The translations under genes and the position numbers were made by a program. The notes under the pieces are model-generated. The model made no database searches, had not been told where the DNA came from, and saw nothing but the letters and a program-made list of their open reading frames with translations. 64,000 nt of DNA from Streptomyces cinnamoneus. GTDB taxonomy: Bacteria > Actinomycetota > Actinomycetes > Streptomycetales > Streptomycetaceae. The stretch is from contig NZ_PKFQ01000001.1 in the NCBI RefSeq assembly GCF_002939475.1, positions 3,903,001 to 3,967,000 on the forward strand, written 5' to 3'. Numbering within the stretch: the stretch's first letter is position 1; every line of letters starts with the position of its first letter. Below, one piece after another: positions 40,402 to 48,020 of the stretch.

Positions 40402-41822
40402 TCACCAGGTTCCGCCGGCTGCCGCTCCGCTCGCGCCTGGCCCTGCTGACGGCGGCCGCCGTGGCGGTGGCGGTCGCCCTCGCGGCGGGCGCGTGCTGGT
40501 TCGTCACGAAGGAGCAGCTGGCGCACCAGAGGGACACGACGCTGACCAGCCAGCGGGTCGACGAGCGGTCCGTGCAGGAGCTCATCCGCTCCTGCGGCAC
40601 CAACCCGTCCGGCCTGCCGCCGGCCCCCGGTTCCTACACCGTCCAGGTGGTCACCGCGGGCGGACTGGTGTGCACGACGCCGGGCAAGGCCGCGATCCGC
40701 GTCACCGACGCCGATCTGGCCGTCGCGCGGGGCCGTGCCGACGAGGTGCTGCACGACGGGACGGCGGTGGACGGCAAGGAGATGCGCGTCGCGACGTACG
40801 CCAGCGACCAGCTGGCGCGCACGGCGATCTCCATCGCCCAGCCGCTGAGCGAGACGGAGAAGCCGCTCAACGCGCTGGCGCTGGTGCTGGTCCTCACGGC
40901 CGGCGTGGGGGTGCTGGGCGCCGCGATGGCCGGCCTGGGGATCGCGCGGGCGGGCCTGCGGCCGGTGGACCAGCTGACGGACGCCGTCGAGCACATCGCC
41001 CGCACCGAGGACCTGGCGGTGCGGATCCCGGTGGAGGGCGAGGACGAGATCGCCCGCCTGTCGCGCTCGTTCAACTCCATGACGGCCGCGCTGGCTTCGT
41101 CCCGCGACCGCCAGGCCCAGCTCATCGCGGACGCGGGACACGAGCTGCGGACGCCGCTCACGTCGCTGCGGACCAACATCGACCTGCTGGCGCGGAGTGA
41201 GGAGACGGGCCGGGCGATCCCGCCGGAGGACCGCAAGGAGCTGCTGGCGAGCGTGAAGGCGCAGATGACCGAGCTGGCGGAACTGATCGGCGACCTCCAG
41301 GAGCTGTCCCGCCCGGACGGGCCGGAGGGCGGCGCCCCCCTCCAGGTCGTGCCCCTGCACGAGGCCGTCGGACGGGCGGTCGCCCGCGCCCGGCTGCGCG
41401 CCGCCGGTTCGGGTCTGGTTGTCGACGACCGCACCGACCCGTGGTACGTCCGGGCGGAGCCGGCGGCGCTGGAGCGGGCGGTGGTCAACCTCCTCGACAA
41501 CGCGGTGAAGTTCAGCCCCCCGGGAGGTGTGATCGAGGTCCGTCTGGTGAACGGCGAGCTGACGGTCCGCGACCATGGTCCGGGCATCCCGGACCATGAG
41601 CTCCCGCACGTCTTCGACCGTTTCTGGCGCTCGCCGTCGGCCCGCAGCCTGCCGGGCAGCGGGCTGGGGCTGTCGATCGTCGCCCGTACGGTCCAGCAGG
41701 CGGGCGGCGTGGTCACGCTGCGGCCGGCGGAGGGCGGCGAGGGGACGGTGGCGACGGTACGGCTGCCGGGAGCGGCGACGGAGCCGCCGCCCCTCACGGG
41801 GGACGAGCCCCGGCGGCCGTGA
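40398..41822 (+). CDS. Sensor histidine kinase, MprB-like
   Basis: 474 residues from GTG 40398. Two membrane helices flank a ~120-residue extracellular sensor. HAMP (RPVDQLTDAVEHIARTEDLAVRI), phospho-His in ADAGHELRTPLTSLR, then ATPase boxes NLLDNAVKFSPPGG, DHGPGIP and GSGLGLSIV. It pairs with the preceding regulator. Sensing of misfolded surface protein or envelope damage is inferred from the htrA neighbour. Confidence 0.94.
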   Translation: MITRFRRLPLRSRLALLTAAAVAVAVALAAGACWFVTKEQLAHQRDTTLTSQRVDERSVQELIRSCGTNPSGLPPAPGSYTVQVVTAGGLVCTTPGKAAIRVTDADLAVARGRADEVLHDGTAVDGKEMRVATYASDQLARTAISIAQPLSETEKPLNALALVLVLTAGVGVLGAAMAGLGIARAGLRPVDQLTDAVEHIARTEDLAVRIPVEGEDEIARLSRSFNSMTAALASSRDRQAQLIADAGHELRTPLTSLRTNIDLLARSEETGRAIPPEDRKELLASVKAQMTELAELIGDLQELSRPDGPEGGAPLQVVPLHEAVGRAVARARLRAAGSGLVVDDRTDPWYVRAEPAALERAVVNLLDNAVKFSPPGGVIEVRLVNGELTVRDHGPGIPDHELPHVFDRFWRSPSARSLPGSGLGLSIVARTVQQAGGVVTLRPAEGGEGTVATVRLPGAATEPPPLTGDEPRRP

Positions 41823-41844
41823 GGCCGGATCCGTGGGGCACCCC

Positions 41845-43095
41845 CTAGGGGCCGCCGACGGAGAGGCCGGTGGCGGAGAGGTCCGCCCGGATGCCGTCGC
41901 GCTCCACGACGACCCCGCGCAGGTGCAGGTCCTTGGCCTGTGGGGGGAGGCGGAAGGACAGGGTGAGGCGGTCGGCCAGCTCGGGCGGGCGGACGTGGGC
42001 GAGGCCCGCGACGACGGCCGGGTCGACGCCGAGCCGTTCCAGGATCCAGGGGTGGGCGACGACGACGTCGACGAGGTTGGCCCGTGTCAGCCTGTCGACG
42101 AAGCGGGGGGAGCCGACGATCCCGCGCAGCCGCTGTTCGCTGTGGAGGGCGGCCGCGGCCTCCTCCTCCGTCACACCGAGGCGGGCGGCGATCGCGGGTA
42201 CCGCCAGCAGCGCCTTGGCGCGGCCGGCGTCCCGGCTGATGCGCTCGGCGGCCTCCCGGTGCAGGACCAGGCTCTTGTCCTTGCCCTCGGGGCGGTAGGT
42301 GGCGAGGTGGGGGAGGTCCAGGGACATGCTGTCGACCTCGGTGGACACGGCCCGGTCGCCGTCGCGGCGCAGGTGTGCCCGGGCGCGGAGGAGCACCTGC
42401 TGGCCGGCGATGCCGACCCGGCCGCGGGCGGCGACGGCGTCGTCGCCGAGGTCGCTGAACTTGATCTGCGACGAGCCGAGTTCACGGTTCATGTCGGCGA
42501 AGGACAGCAGGACGTCCCCCTTCAGCTGCCCGACGGTGGCGCCGCGGACGCCGGCCGGCACGCTGCCGGTGATGCGGACGTCGCGGGCGCTCGCCCGTAC
42601 CTTCGCGAGGGAGACCCGGTCGGCGTCGACGTCGGGGACGGTGACGTCCACGCGGTGGAGGCGCTTGGCCAGCACCTGGGTGAGGAACGGGAAGCCGCGG
42701 ATGTCGACTTGGGGATCGGCGGCGAGGTGCAGCTGCTGCCGAAGCGCCTGCTGGGCCTTCTTCTCGGCGTACATCGCGGCGCAGCGGTCGGCCAGGAGCA
42801 GCAGGGCGGTGGCGCCGAGGGCGGCGGCGAGCAGGCGGGGGACGAGGAGCCGGGGGCGCCGGGCGGGGGAGCGGCGGGCACGTCGGGTGCGGCGGCTGCG
42901 TTTGCGGGGGCGGCGGTGGTCGGGGGGTGACCAGGGCTCGTCGGCGACGACGTGGGCGGGGGCGATGTGGACGGTGAGCGGCGGGGCGCCGGGCGGCGTG
43001 TCCGGCGGCGTCGGTTCCGGCTCCGGGTCGGCGAGTGACGCCAGTTCTTCATAGGGGTTGGGGGGAAGGGAGGGTATGCGTGTGGGGGTGCGCAT
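41845..43095 (-). CDS. Second DUF2993 (LmeA-like) protein with long cytoplasmic head
   Basis: 416 residues from ATG 43095. A ~85-residue head ending in a dense Arg tract (RRPRKRSRRTRRARRSPARR), one membrane helix (LLAAALGATALLLLADRC), then DUF2993 (EKKAQQALRQQLHLAADPQVDIRGFPFLTQVLAKRLHRVDV). Nearly twice the length of the LmeA-like protein at 29490-30188. The Arg tract suggests a strong inside-positive anchor or nucleic-acid/phospholipid contact. It converges on the kinase gene. Confidence 0.82.
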   Translation of the reverse strand: MRTPTRIPSLPPNPYEELASLADPEPEPTPPDTPPGAPPLTVHIAPAHVVADEPWSPPDHRRPRKRSRRTRRARRSPARRPRLLVPRLLAAALGATALLLLADRCAAMYAEKKAQQALRQQLHLAADPQVDIRGFPFLTQVLAKRLHRVDVTVPDVDADRVSLAKVRASARDVRITGSVPAGVRGATVGQLKGDVLLSFADMNRELGSSQIKFSDLGDDAVAARGRVGIAGQQVLLRARAHLRRDGDRAVSTEVDSMSLDLPHLATYRPEGKDKSLVLHREAAERISRDAGRAKALLAVPAIAARLGVTEEEAAAALHSEQRLRGIVGSPRFVDRLTRANLVDVVVAHPWILERLGVDPAVVAGLAHVRPPELADRLTLSFRLPPQAKDLHLRGVVVERDGIRADLSATGLSVGGP

Positions 43096-43353
43096 CGCCC
43101 CATCCCACCACGCGCGACGCCCCCGCGCGCAAGCGCTACCGGGGGTACGCGACGAATCCCCGGCGATGCCTCGAACGCGAGTCTTAGCACTGTTACGGGC
43201 AGAAAGCGGGGCGATTTCCGGCCGTTGTGCCGGGGCTTTCCCTGATGGCGGGAGAGAGCCCCTAGCGTGACTCCCATGGCACGCGCTCGGGGGAGTCGCG
43301 ACGATCACGCGACCTGTGCGGTACGGCTGGGAGCCGGCTTCGGCGTCTGAGGT

Positions 43354-43383
43354 GGCGGCGGGGCGGCGGCCCGCCCTGCCGCC
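43354..43383 (-). terminator. Hairpin after the serine hydrolase gene
   Basis: GGCGGCGGGGCGG (43354-43366) pairs with CCGCCCTGCCGCC (43371-43383) with a single mismatch, 10 nt past the stop. The ~300-nt gap to the DUF2993 start also holds a TAGCGT hexamer and a 24-codon + strand ORF (43276-43350), described under findings. Confidence 0.5.
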
Positions 43384-43392
43384 CGCCCCTGC

Positions 43393-44769
43393 TCACGACG
43401 CCGTCCGGGCCCGGGTGAAGAGCCGGCCGGCCAGGTCCACGCCGGTGACCTTGCCGCCGGCGTCGCGGGTGAAGAAGCCCCGCTGCCCCTTCAGGCCGCC
43501 CTCGGTGATGACGTACTCCGCACCGTCGCCGGGCAGGAAGCCCGTCTCGGCCGGCGCGTGGTCCGGGGGCATGTCGGCGTCCGACGCCTGCCGGATCTCG
43601 GGCTTGATCCCCACCCCGAGCGTGAGCCGGGTGCCGTCGGTGGCGAGGTCGAGGTTCATGGCGTCGTTCTCGTACCGGCCCGCGACCTCGCGCGCCCGCA
43701 CCTCGTCGAACGGGACCGGCTCCGGGTCCTCCTCGGCCACGTCGAGGTAGTGGGCGAGGGCCCAGCGGACGACGTCCTGGTTGAAGGGGTAGCCCTCCGG
43801 GCCGGCGTTGGCCAGGGAGACGACGGCGAAGTCCCGCTCGGGCACGATGAGCAGCTCGGCGAACTGGCCGTTGCCCGATCCGCCGTGGCCGATCGTGCGC
43901 ACGCCGTCCACCTCGCGCAGGAACCAGCCGATGCCGAAGGCGTCGCCGAGCGTGCTGCCGCGCAGCTCGACCGTCGGCTCCTTCATGCGCCGCAGCGCCT
44001 CGGCGGGCAGCACCCCCTCGCCGGTGCCGAGGTGGAACCGGGCCCAGCGCAGGAGGTCGCCGACCGAGGAGACGACGCCCCCGCCGGGGTTGTTGCCGCG
44101 CTCGCCGGCCGGCCAGGCCCGCCACGGCCGCGCGGGCCGCAGCGTCCCGTCCTGGTCGCGGTTGTGCCCGGCGGCGAACCGCCGGACGAAGACCTCGTCC
44201 AGGTCGAAGAAGGTGTTCTCAAGCCCGGCCGGCTCCAGGACCAGCGAGGTCATGGCCTTCTCGAAGGAGAGGCCCGTGACGTTCTCGACGATCCGACCGG
44301 CCAGGTTGTAGCCGGCCTGGCTGTACGAGGCGCGGGCGCCGGGCGCCGCGATCATCTGCAGCTCGGACATCTTGGCCACGAACCCCGCCAGGGAACCGTC
44401 CCCCTCGCCCGTGTCGATCAGGTTCCAGTCCAGCCCCGAGGTGTGGTTGAGCAGGTTCAGCACGGTGATCCGGGCCGCGGCGTCCTCGTCGGCGAGTCCG
44501 AGCTCGGGAACGTACCGGCGCACCGGGGCGTCCAGATCCACCCTCCCCTCGGAGACCAGGCGCATGAGCGCGGTCGCGGTGAAGGTCTTGGTGACCGACG
44601 CGAGGTGGAACAGCGTCTTGTCGTCGACCGGCAGCGGGTTGTCGACGCTGGTGACGCCCGCGGAGGCGTGGATCTCCCGGCCGTCCACCAGCACGCCGAC
44701 GGCGACGCCGGGGACGTCGAACTCCTTGGCGGCCGACGCGACGAACTCGGACAGCTTCTCCTGCGACAT
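43393..44769 (-). CDS. Serine hydrolase, class C beta-lactamase family
   Basis: 458 residues, no signal peptide, so probably cytoplasmic. SxxK nucleophile motif in HLASVTKTFT (~residue 59), a Tyr motif (SYSQAGYN), and HGG (GHGGSGNG) replacing KTG; the C-terminal ~100 residues form a lipocalin-like extra domain. This group includes esterases and D-aminopeptidases more often than true beta-lactamases. Divergent from a TetR gene across a repeat-rich operator region, so it is the likely target of that repressor. Confidence 0.88.
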   Translation of the reverse strand: MSQEKLSEFVASAAKEFDVPGVAVGVLVDGREIHASAGVTSVDNPLPVDDKTLFHLASVTKTFTATALMRLVSEGRVDLDAPVRRYVPELGLADEDAAARITVLNLLNHTSGLDWNLIDTGEGDGSLAGFVAKMSELQMIAAPGARASYSQAGYNLAGRIVENVTGLSFEKAMTSLVLEPAGLENTFFDLDEVFVRRFAAGHNRDQDGTLRPARPWRAWPAGERGNNPGGGVVSSVGDLLRWARFHLGTGEGVLPAEALRRMKEPTVELRGSTLGDAFGIGWFLREVDGVRTIGHGGSGNGQFAELLIVPERDFAVVSLANAGPEGYPFNQDVVRWALAHYLDVAEEDPEPVPFDEVRAREVAGRYENDAMNLDLATDGTRLTLGVGIKPEIRQASDADMPPDHAPAETGFLPGDGAEYVITEGGLKGQRGFFTRDAGGKVTGVDLAGRLFTRARTAS

Positions 44770-44794
44770 TGCTTCCCCCAGGGGCCTTGGACCA

Positions 44795-44873
44795 GTACTT
44801 GAACTAAGTACAGGGCGACCATAGAGGCCCACTTGAACAATGTGCAAGTGGTGGCCTGAACTTAGTTCAAGTA
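44795..44873. promoter_or_regulatory. Three-site operator region between the serine hydrolase and TetR genes
   Basis: GTACTT-N5-AAGTAC (44795-44811), CACTTG-N9-CAAGTG (44830-44850) and TGAACTTAGTTCAAGTA (44857-44873). The outer two are near-reverse complements of each other (TACTTGAACTAAGT core). TAAGCT at 44872-44877 may be the tetR -10. The array between divergent genes marks a TetR-controlled intergenic operator. Confidence 0.75.
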
Positions 44874-44883
44874 AGCTCCCGTC

Positions 44884-45561
44884 ATGCCTCGGGACACCTT
44901 GACCGTCGACCAGATCGTCCGCGCCGCCATCGAGTTGCTGGACGAGGAGGGGCTGGACGGCCTCAACATGCGCAGCCTCGGCAAACGGCTCGGCGCGGCC
45001 GCCACGGCGATCTACTGGCACATCAAGACCAAGGACGACCTCGTCCGGCTCGCCGGTGACGCCATCTGGGACGAGGTCGAGCTGCCCGACCCCGACGCCG
45101 CCGACTGGCGGCAGGCGGCCACGGCCCTGGCCACAGGCATGCACGCGATGCTCGGCCGGCACCCCTGGTTCGTGCAGGCGTGCGGCAGTCATCTCCTCTA
45201 CGGCGCTGGCAAGTCCCGCTACGACGACCGTTGTCTCGCCGTCTACGAGAACGCCGGGTTCGGCGCCGCCGACGCGGACCGGGCGGCCGCCACGGTCTTC
45301 ATCTTCGTCCTGGGCAACGCCCTCGGGCCCGCCGTGGAGGTCTCGCTGGCCCGGCGGCTGAGCAAGAACGGCAAGGACGCGGGGCAGCACATGGCCGACG
45401 CCGTGGCGCGGGCGGGGGAGATCGCCATGCGGTTCCCGCGGCTGCGCGAGCGCCTCGGCACCACCGCCGCCGCGGACTACGCCGCGGCGCCCGACAGCAG
45501 CTTCGAGTTCGGCCTCGCCGCCATCCTCGACGGCTTCGAGGTCCGTCTGGGGCGGCGGTGA
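44884..45561 (+). CDS. TetR-family transcriptional regulator
   Basis: 225 residues. HTH: TVDQIVRAAIELLDEEGLDGLNMRSLGKRLGAAATAIYWHIKTKDDL, TetR type, with the ligand-binding domain after it resembling TetR_C. It presumably represses itself and the divergent serine hydrolase through the repeats at 44795-44873. Inducer unknown; an ester or lactam substrate of the hydrolase is a reasonable guess. Confidence 0.92.
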   Translation: MPRDTLTVDQIVRAAIELLDEEGLDGLNMRSLGKRLGAAATAIYWHIKTKDDLVRLAGDAIWDEVELPDPDAADWRQAATALATGMHAMLGRHPWFVQACGSHLLYGAGKSRYDDRCLAVYENAGFGAADADRAAATVFIFVLGNALGPAVEVSLARRLSKNGKDAGQHMADAVARAGEIAMRFPRLRERLGTTAAADYAAAPDSSFEFGLAAILDGFEVRLGRR

Positions 45562-45620
45562 CTCCGCCGTTCGGCGGATCGGTGCGGCCTCAGGAGTGAC
45601 GACCGGGGGACGAGCGGCGG

Positions 45621-46187
45621 ATGAGGCTGGAGGATGTGAAAACGACACCTCTTTCCCCCGTCGAGACGGAACGCCCGGTCCCGCGGTGGGCGATGGTCAC
45701 CGCCCGCGCCATCCCGCTCGTCCTGCTTCCCCAGTGCCTGTGGCGGCTGCCGTTCGCCTTCCACTTCCAGATGGGAATGGCGCACGACCCCGACGCCGCC
45801 GTCTGGCCGGTCTGGGCGACCATCCCCTACGTGTTCGGGCTCAGCCTCCTGACCGAGGCGCTGGCGCTGCTGTGCTTCGGCCTGGTGCGGGGCTGGGGCG
45901 AGGTCGCGCCCGCGTGGCTCCCGTTCATCGGGGGCAAGCGGATACCGCCGGCCGCGGCGCTCGTCCCGGCGACGCTCGGCGGGCTGGGCGCGACCGCGTT
46001 CTGGGCGCCGTCGGTGCTGGTGTGGCTGGGCCTCATCGAAGACGACAGCGTCGGCTACGTCAACGGCGGGTGGGAGACGCTGGCCCGCGTGTGCATCGCG
46101 CCGGGGACCCTGTGGGGGCCGATGGTGCTGGCGCTGACGTACGGGTACTACGTGCGCCGCTGCCGGCCCGGCAAGCGGGCGGGCTGA
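45621..46187 (+). CDS. Four-helix membrane protein
   Basis: 188 residues with four hydrophobic segments (ITAR-type first helix, then WPVWATIPYVFGLSLLTEALALLCFGLVRGW, PPAAALVPATLGGLGATAFW, and a last one ending YYVRR). Resembles short integral membrane proteins of the DUF3995 type, but I cannot assign it. Follows tetR by 59 nt on the same strand, so it may be a second gene of that unit. Confidence 0.65.
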   Translation: MRLEDVKTTPLSPVETERPVPRWAMVTARAIPLVLLPQCLWRLPFAFHFQMGMAHDPDAAVWPVWATIPYVFGLSLLTEALALLCFGLVRGWGEVAPAWLPFIGGKRIPPAAALVPATLGGLGATAFWAPSVLVWLGLIEDDSVGYVNGGWETLARVCIAPGTLWGPMVLALTYGYYVRRCRPGKRAG

Positions 46188-46214
46188 TCCGTCCCGCCCG
46201 GTTCCGCCCCCGGC

Positions 46215-46424
46215 TCAGACGATCGGCGACAGGAGGTTGGGGAGGGCCACGAGGTCGGAGCCCCCGCTTCCCACGTGGGTCAGACCGTTGGACGTGGCGT
46301 ACAGGATGCCGCCCAGCAGGTTCGCGTTCACCTCCGCTTGAGCCGGTGCCGCCAGTGCGGCGGAGCCGACGCAGAGCAGGGCCGTGGCGGCGAGGGTGGT
46401 CAACACGCGGCGGAGCGGGTTCAT
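46215..46424 (-). CDS. Small secreted hydrophobic protein
   Basis: 69 residues. Sec signal peptide (RRVLTTLAATALLCVGSAALAAPAQA, cleavage near AQA-EV), leaving a ~40-residue mature peptide, EVNANLLGGILYATSNGL..., that is Gly/Leu/Ser-rich and hydrophobic, without Cys. Could be surface-active, but no chaplin or rodlin signature is seen. AGGGGG lies 5 nt before the ATG. Confidence 0.6.
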   Translation of the reverse strand: MNPLRRVLTTLAATALLCVGSAALAAPAQAEVNANLLGGILYATSNGLTHVGSGGSDLVALPNLLSPIV

Positions 46425-46542
46425 GGGTGCCCCCTGGGGGTCCGGTGCAACGGTCGGCCCAGGACTACCGCCCGTACGGCCGCCTCATGCCCGCCATGCC
46501 CCCGCGCGCCGCTCCGCACCACCGCGCGCTCGCCCCGGCCGA

Positions 46543-46576
46543 CCGGGCCCGCCGCGCGAGGAGGCGGCGGGCCCGG
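46543..46576 (-). terminator. Terminator of the secreted protein gene at 46585
   Basis: Perfect 13-bp stem CCGGGCCCGCCGC / GCGGCGGGCCCGG with an 8-nt loop, 9 nt past the stop. The rest of the ~160-nt gap shows nothing else. Confidence 0.75.
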
Positions 46577-46584
46577 CCCGTCGG

Positions 46585-47070
46585 CTACATCCAGGTCGTC
46601 GCCGTGGCGACGACACGGGCCTTCTTCGGCTGGTCCGGGTTGCCGTAGCGGATCTCGAACCGGGGGTGCGAGCGGGTGAAGTCGCTGTCGACGACCCGCA
46701 CCTGGGCCGGCTTCTTCACCGTGCGCGAGGCGATGTCCGTGTTGAGGAAGAAGCCGAACTCGCCCGTCGCCGGGGCGTACACGAAGAACTCGCCGCCCGC
46801 GTACCGTCGCTGGGCCACCTCGTCCGCAAGGACCAGGGACCAGTAGCCCACGCAGTGCCCGGCGGGACACATGAACCGGTACTCGGCCCGCAGGCCGTCC
46901 AGGTCCATCCACCGGAAGGGGTTGTCGTCCGCTGAGGTCGTCGCCTTCGCCGTGGTGTCCTGCGACGGCGGCGTCGCCGCCGAGGCGGTGGCCCCCTGGG
47001 CGACAGCGAGGCCCAGGGCGGCCGTTGCCACGGTGGTGGTGAGAGTGCGGAGAACGGTTCGGCGCTGCAC
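46585..47070 (-). CDS. Secreted protein, possible Tat substrate
   Basis: 161 residues from GTG 47070, with AGGAGA 5 nt upstream. Signal peptide with an RRTVLR element (possible twin-arginine motif) and cleavage near ASA-AT. Mature domain has a Cys pair (FMCPAGHC), many aromatic residues and FEIRYGNPDQPKKARVV near the end; it reads like a compact beta fold with a disulfide. Family not recognised. Confidence 0.65.
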   Translation of the reverse strand: MQRRTVLRTLTTTVATAALGLAVAQGATASAATPPSQDTTAKATTSADDNPFRWMDLDGLRAEYRFMCPAGHCVGYWSLVLADEVAQRRYAGGEFFVYAPATGEFGFFLNTDIASRTVKKPAQVRVVDSDFTRSHPRFEIRYGNPDQPKKARVVATATTWM

Positions 47071-47218
47071 GGGGATCTCCTGTTCGACGTGGCGGACAGC
47101 GCGTGTGAGCGCGCTGCTACGAACGGTGATCCTTGCTGCGCCGGTGCGTCCGGGCAAAGCCGGGCGGGGAAAACCGGTCAACCGCCCGTACGGTCGATGT
47201 CCGGCCAGTCCCGGTGAC

Positions 47219-47605
47219 CTACGCGGGACGGCCGTAGGGCCGGGTCATGATCTCCATGTTGTGGCCGTCGGGGTCGGTGAAGTACACGCCCCGGCCGCCG
47301 AAGAGGCGGTTGATGTGGCCGGGGTCGGTGTGGTGGGGGTCGGCGTAGTACGTGATCCCGGCGGCTTCGATCCGGGCCATCGCGACGTCGAACTCCTCCT
47401 CCGAGACCAGGAACGCGTAGTGGTGCGACGTGACGGGAGCCCCGGCGTTCTCGTAGAAGTCGAGCGTCACGCCGTTGGCCAGGTCGACCGGCACGAACGG
47501 ACCGAAGGGCGCGCCGACGCGCAGCCCGAGTATGCCGGCGAGGAAGTGGGCGGACGCCTGCTTGTCCGTGGCGTGGACGACGGTGTGGTTGAGCTCTACT
47601 GCCAT
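47219..47605 (-). CDS. VOC (glyoxalase/dioxygenase) superfamily protein
   Basis: 128 residues from ATG 47605, with a GAGGATC SD. Single VOC domain of two beta-alpha-beta-beta-beta units: ELNHTVVHATDKQASAHFLAGILGL and GVYFTDPDGHNMEIMTRPYG. His in HHYAF and Glu in NMEIM would be metal ligands. Substrate unresolved: glyoxalase, fosfomycin-type resistance and dioxygenase are all possible. Confidence 0.87.
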   Translation of the reverse strand: MAVELNHTVVHATDKQASAHFLAGILGLRVGAPFGPFVPVDLANGVTLDFYENAGAPVTSHHYAFLVSEEEFDVAMARIEAAGITYYADPHHTDPGHINRLFGGRGVYFTDPDGHNMEIMTRPYGRPA

Positions 47606-47858
47606 GGTGGTGATCCTCAAGGTGGTGAACGGCCGTCACGCGACGGTCCGTTGTGATGCGGCGGCAACGTGCGAGAGGGGGGATCCGCTCGGGGGAAGGC
47701 GCGCGAAGGCGTGTGCGGAGACGCGCAGGAGCGTGAAGACACGCGAAAGGGGTGTGCGGTGCGCGGTGAGCGGAAACAACGAAGGCGGGCTTCTCGCCCG
47801 CCCCGTCCTCACGACGAGGCCGGGTGCCTCACTCGCTTGTGGCCCATGGCCGACCCGG

Positions 47859-47876
47859 CAGTCACGTCCGTGACTG
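47859..47876. promoter_or_regulatory. CAGTCACG-TC-CGTGACTG palindrome
   Basis: Perfect 8-bp-arm inverted repeat in the 415-nt gap between the VOC gene and the 5'-nucleotidase gene. TGTACATCAG follows on the + strand. It resembles an operator, but no promoter of a flanking gene could be fixed to it. Confidence 0.45.
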
Positions 47877-47958
47877 TACATCAGGTGACCGCCGCGGCTC
47901 GAGGGCGATGGCGCCGGCGGTGCTCGCGGCGAAGGGCGGGGCCCCGGCCGCTCAAGCG

Positions 47959-47992
47959 GACGGCGCACGGCGGGAATCCGCCGTGCGCCGTC
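47959..47992 (-). terminator. Terminator downstream of the 5'-nucleotidase gene
   Basis: Perfect 15-bp stem GACGGCGCACGGCGG / CCGCCGTGCGCCGTC with loop GAAT, 29 nt past the stop. Confidence 0.85.
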
Positions 47993-48020
47993 GACGCGTG
48001 CTTCGCTGTGAAGTGCGGGA

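Noticed and set aside
43393..44769. True secreted beta-lactamase
   Set aside because: No signal peptide, HGG in place of KTG and an extra C-terminal domain; an esterase or peptidase of the same fold is more likely.
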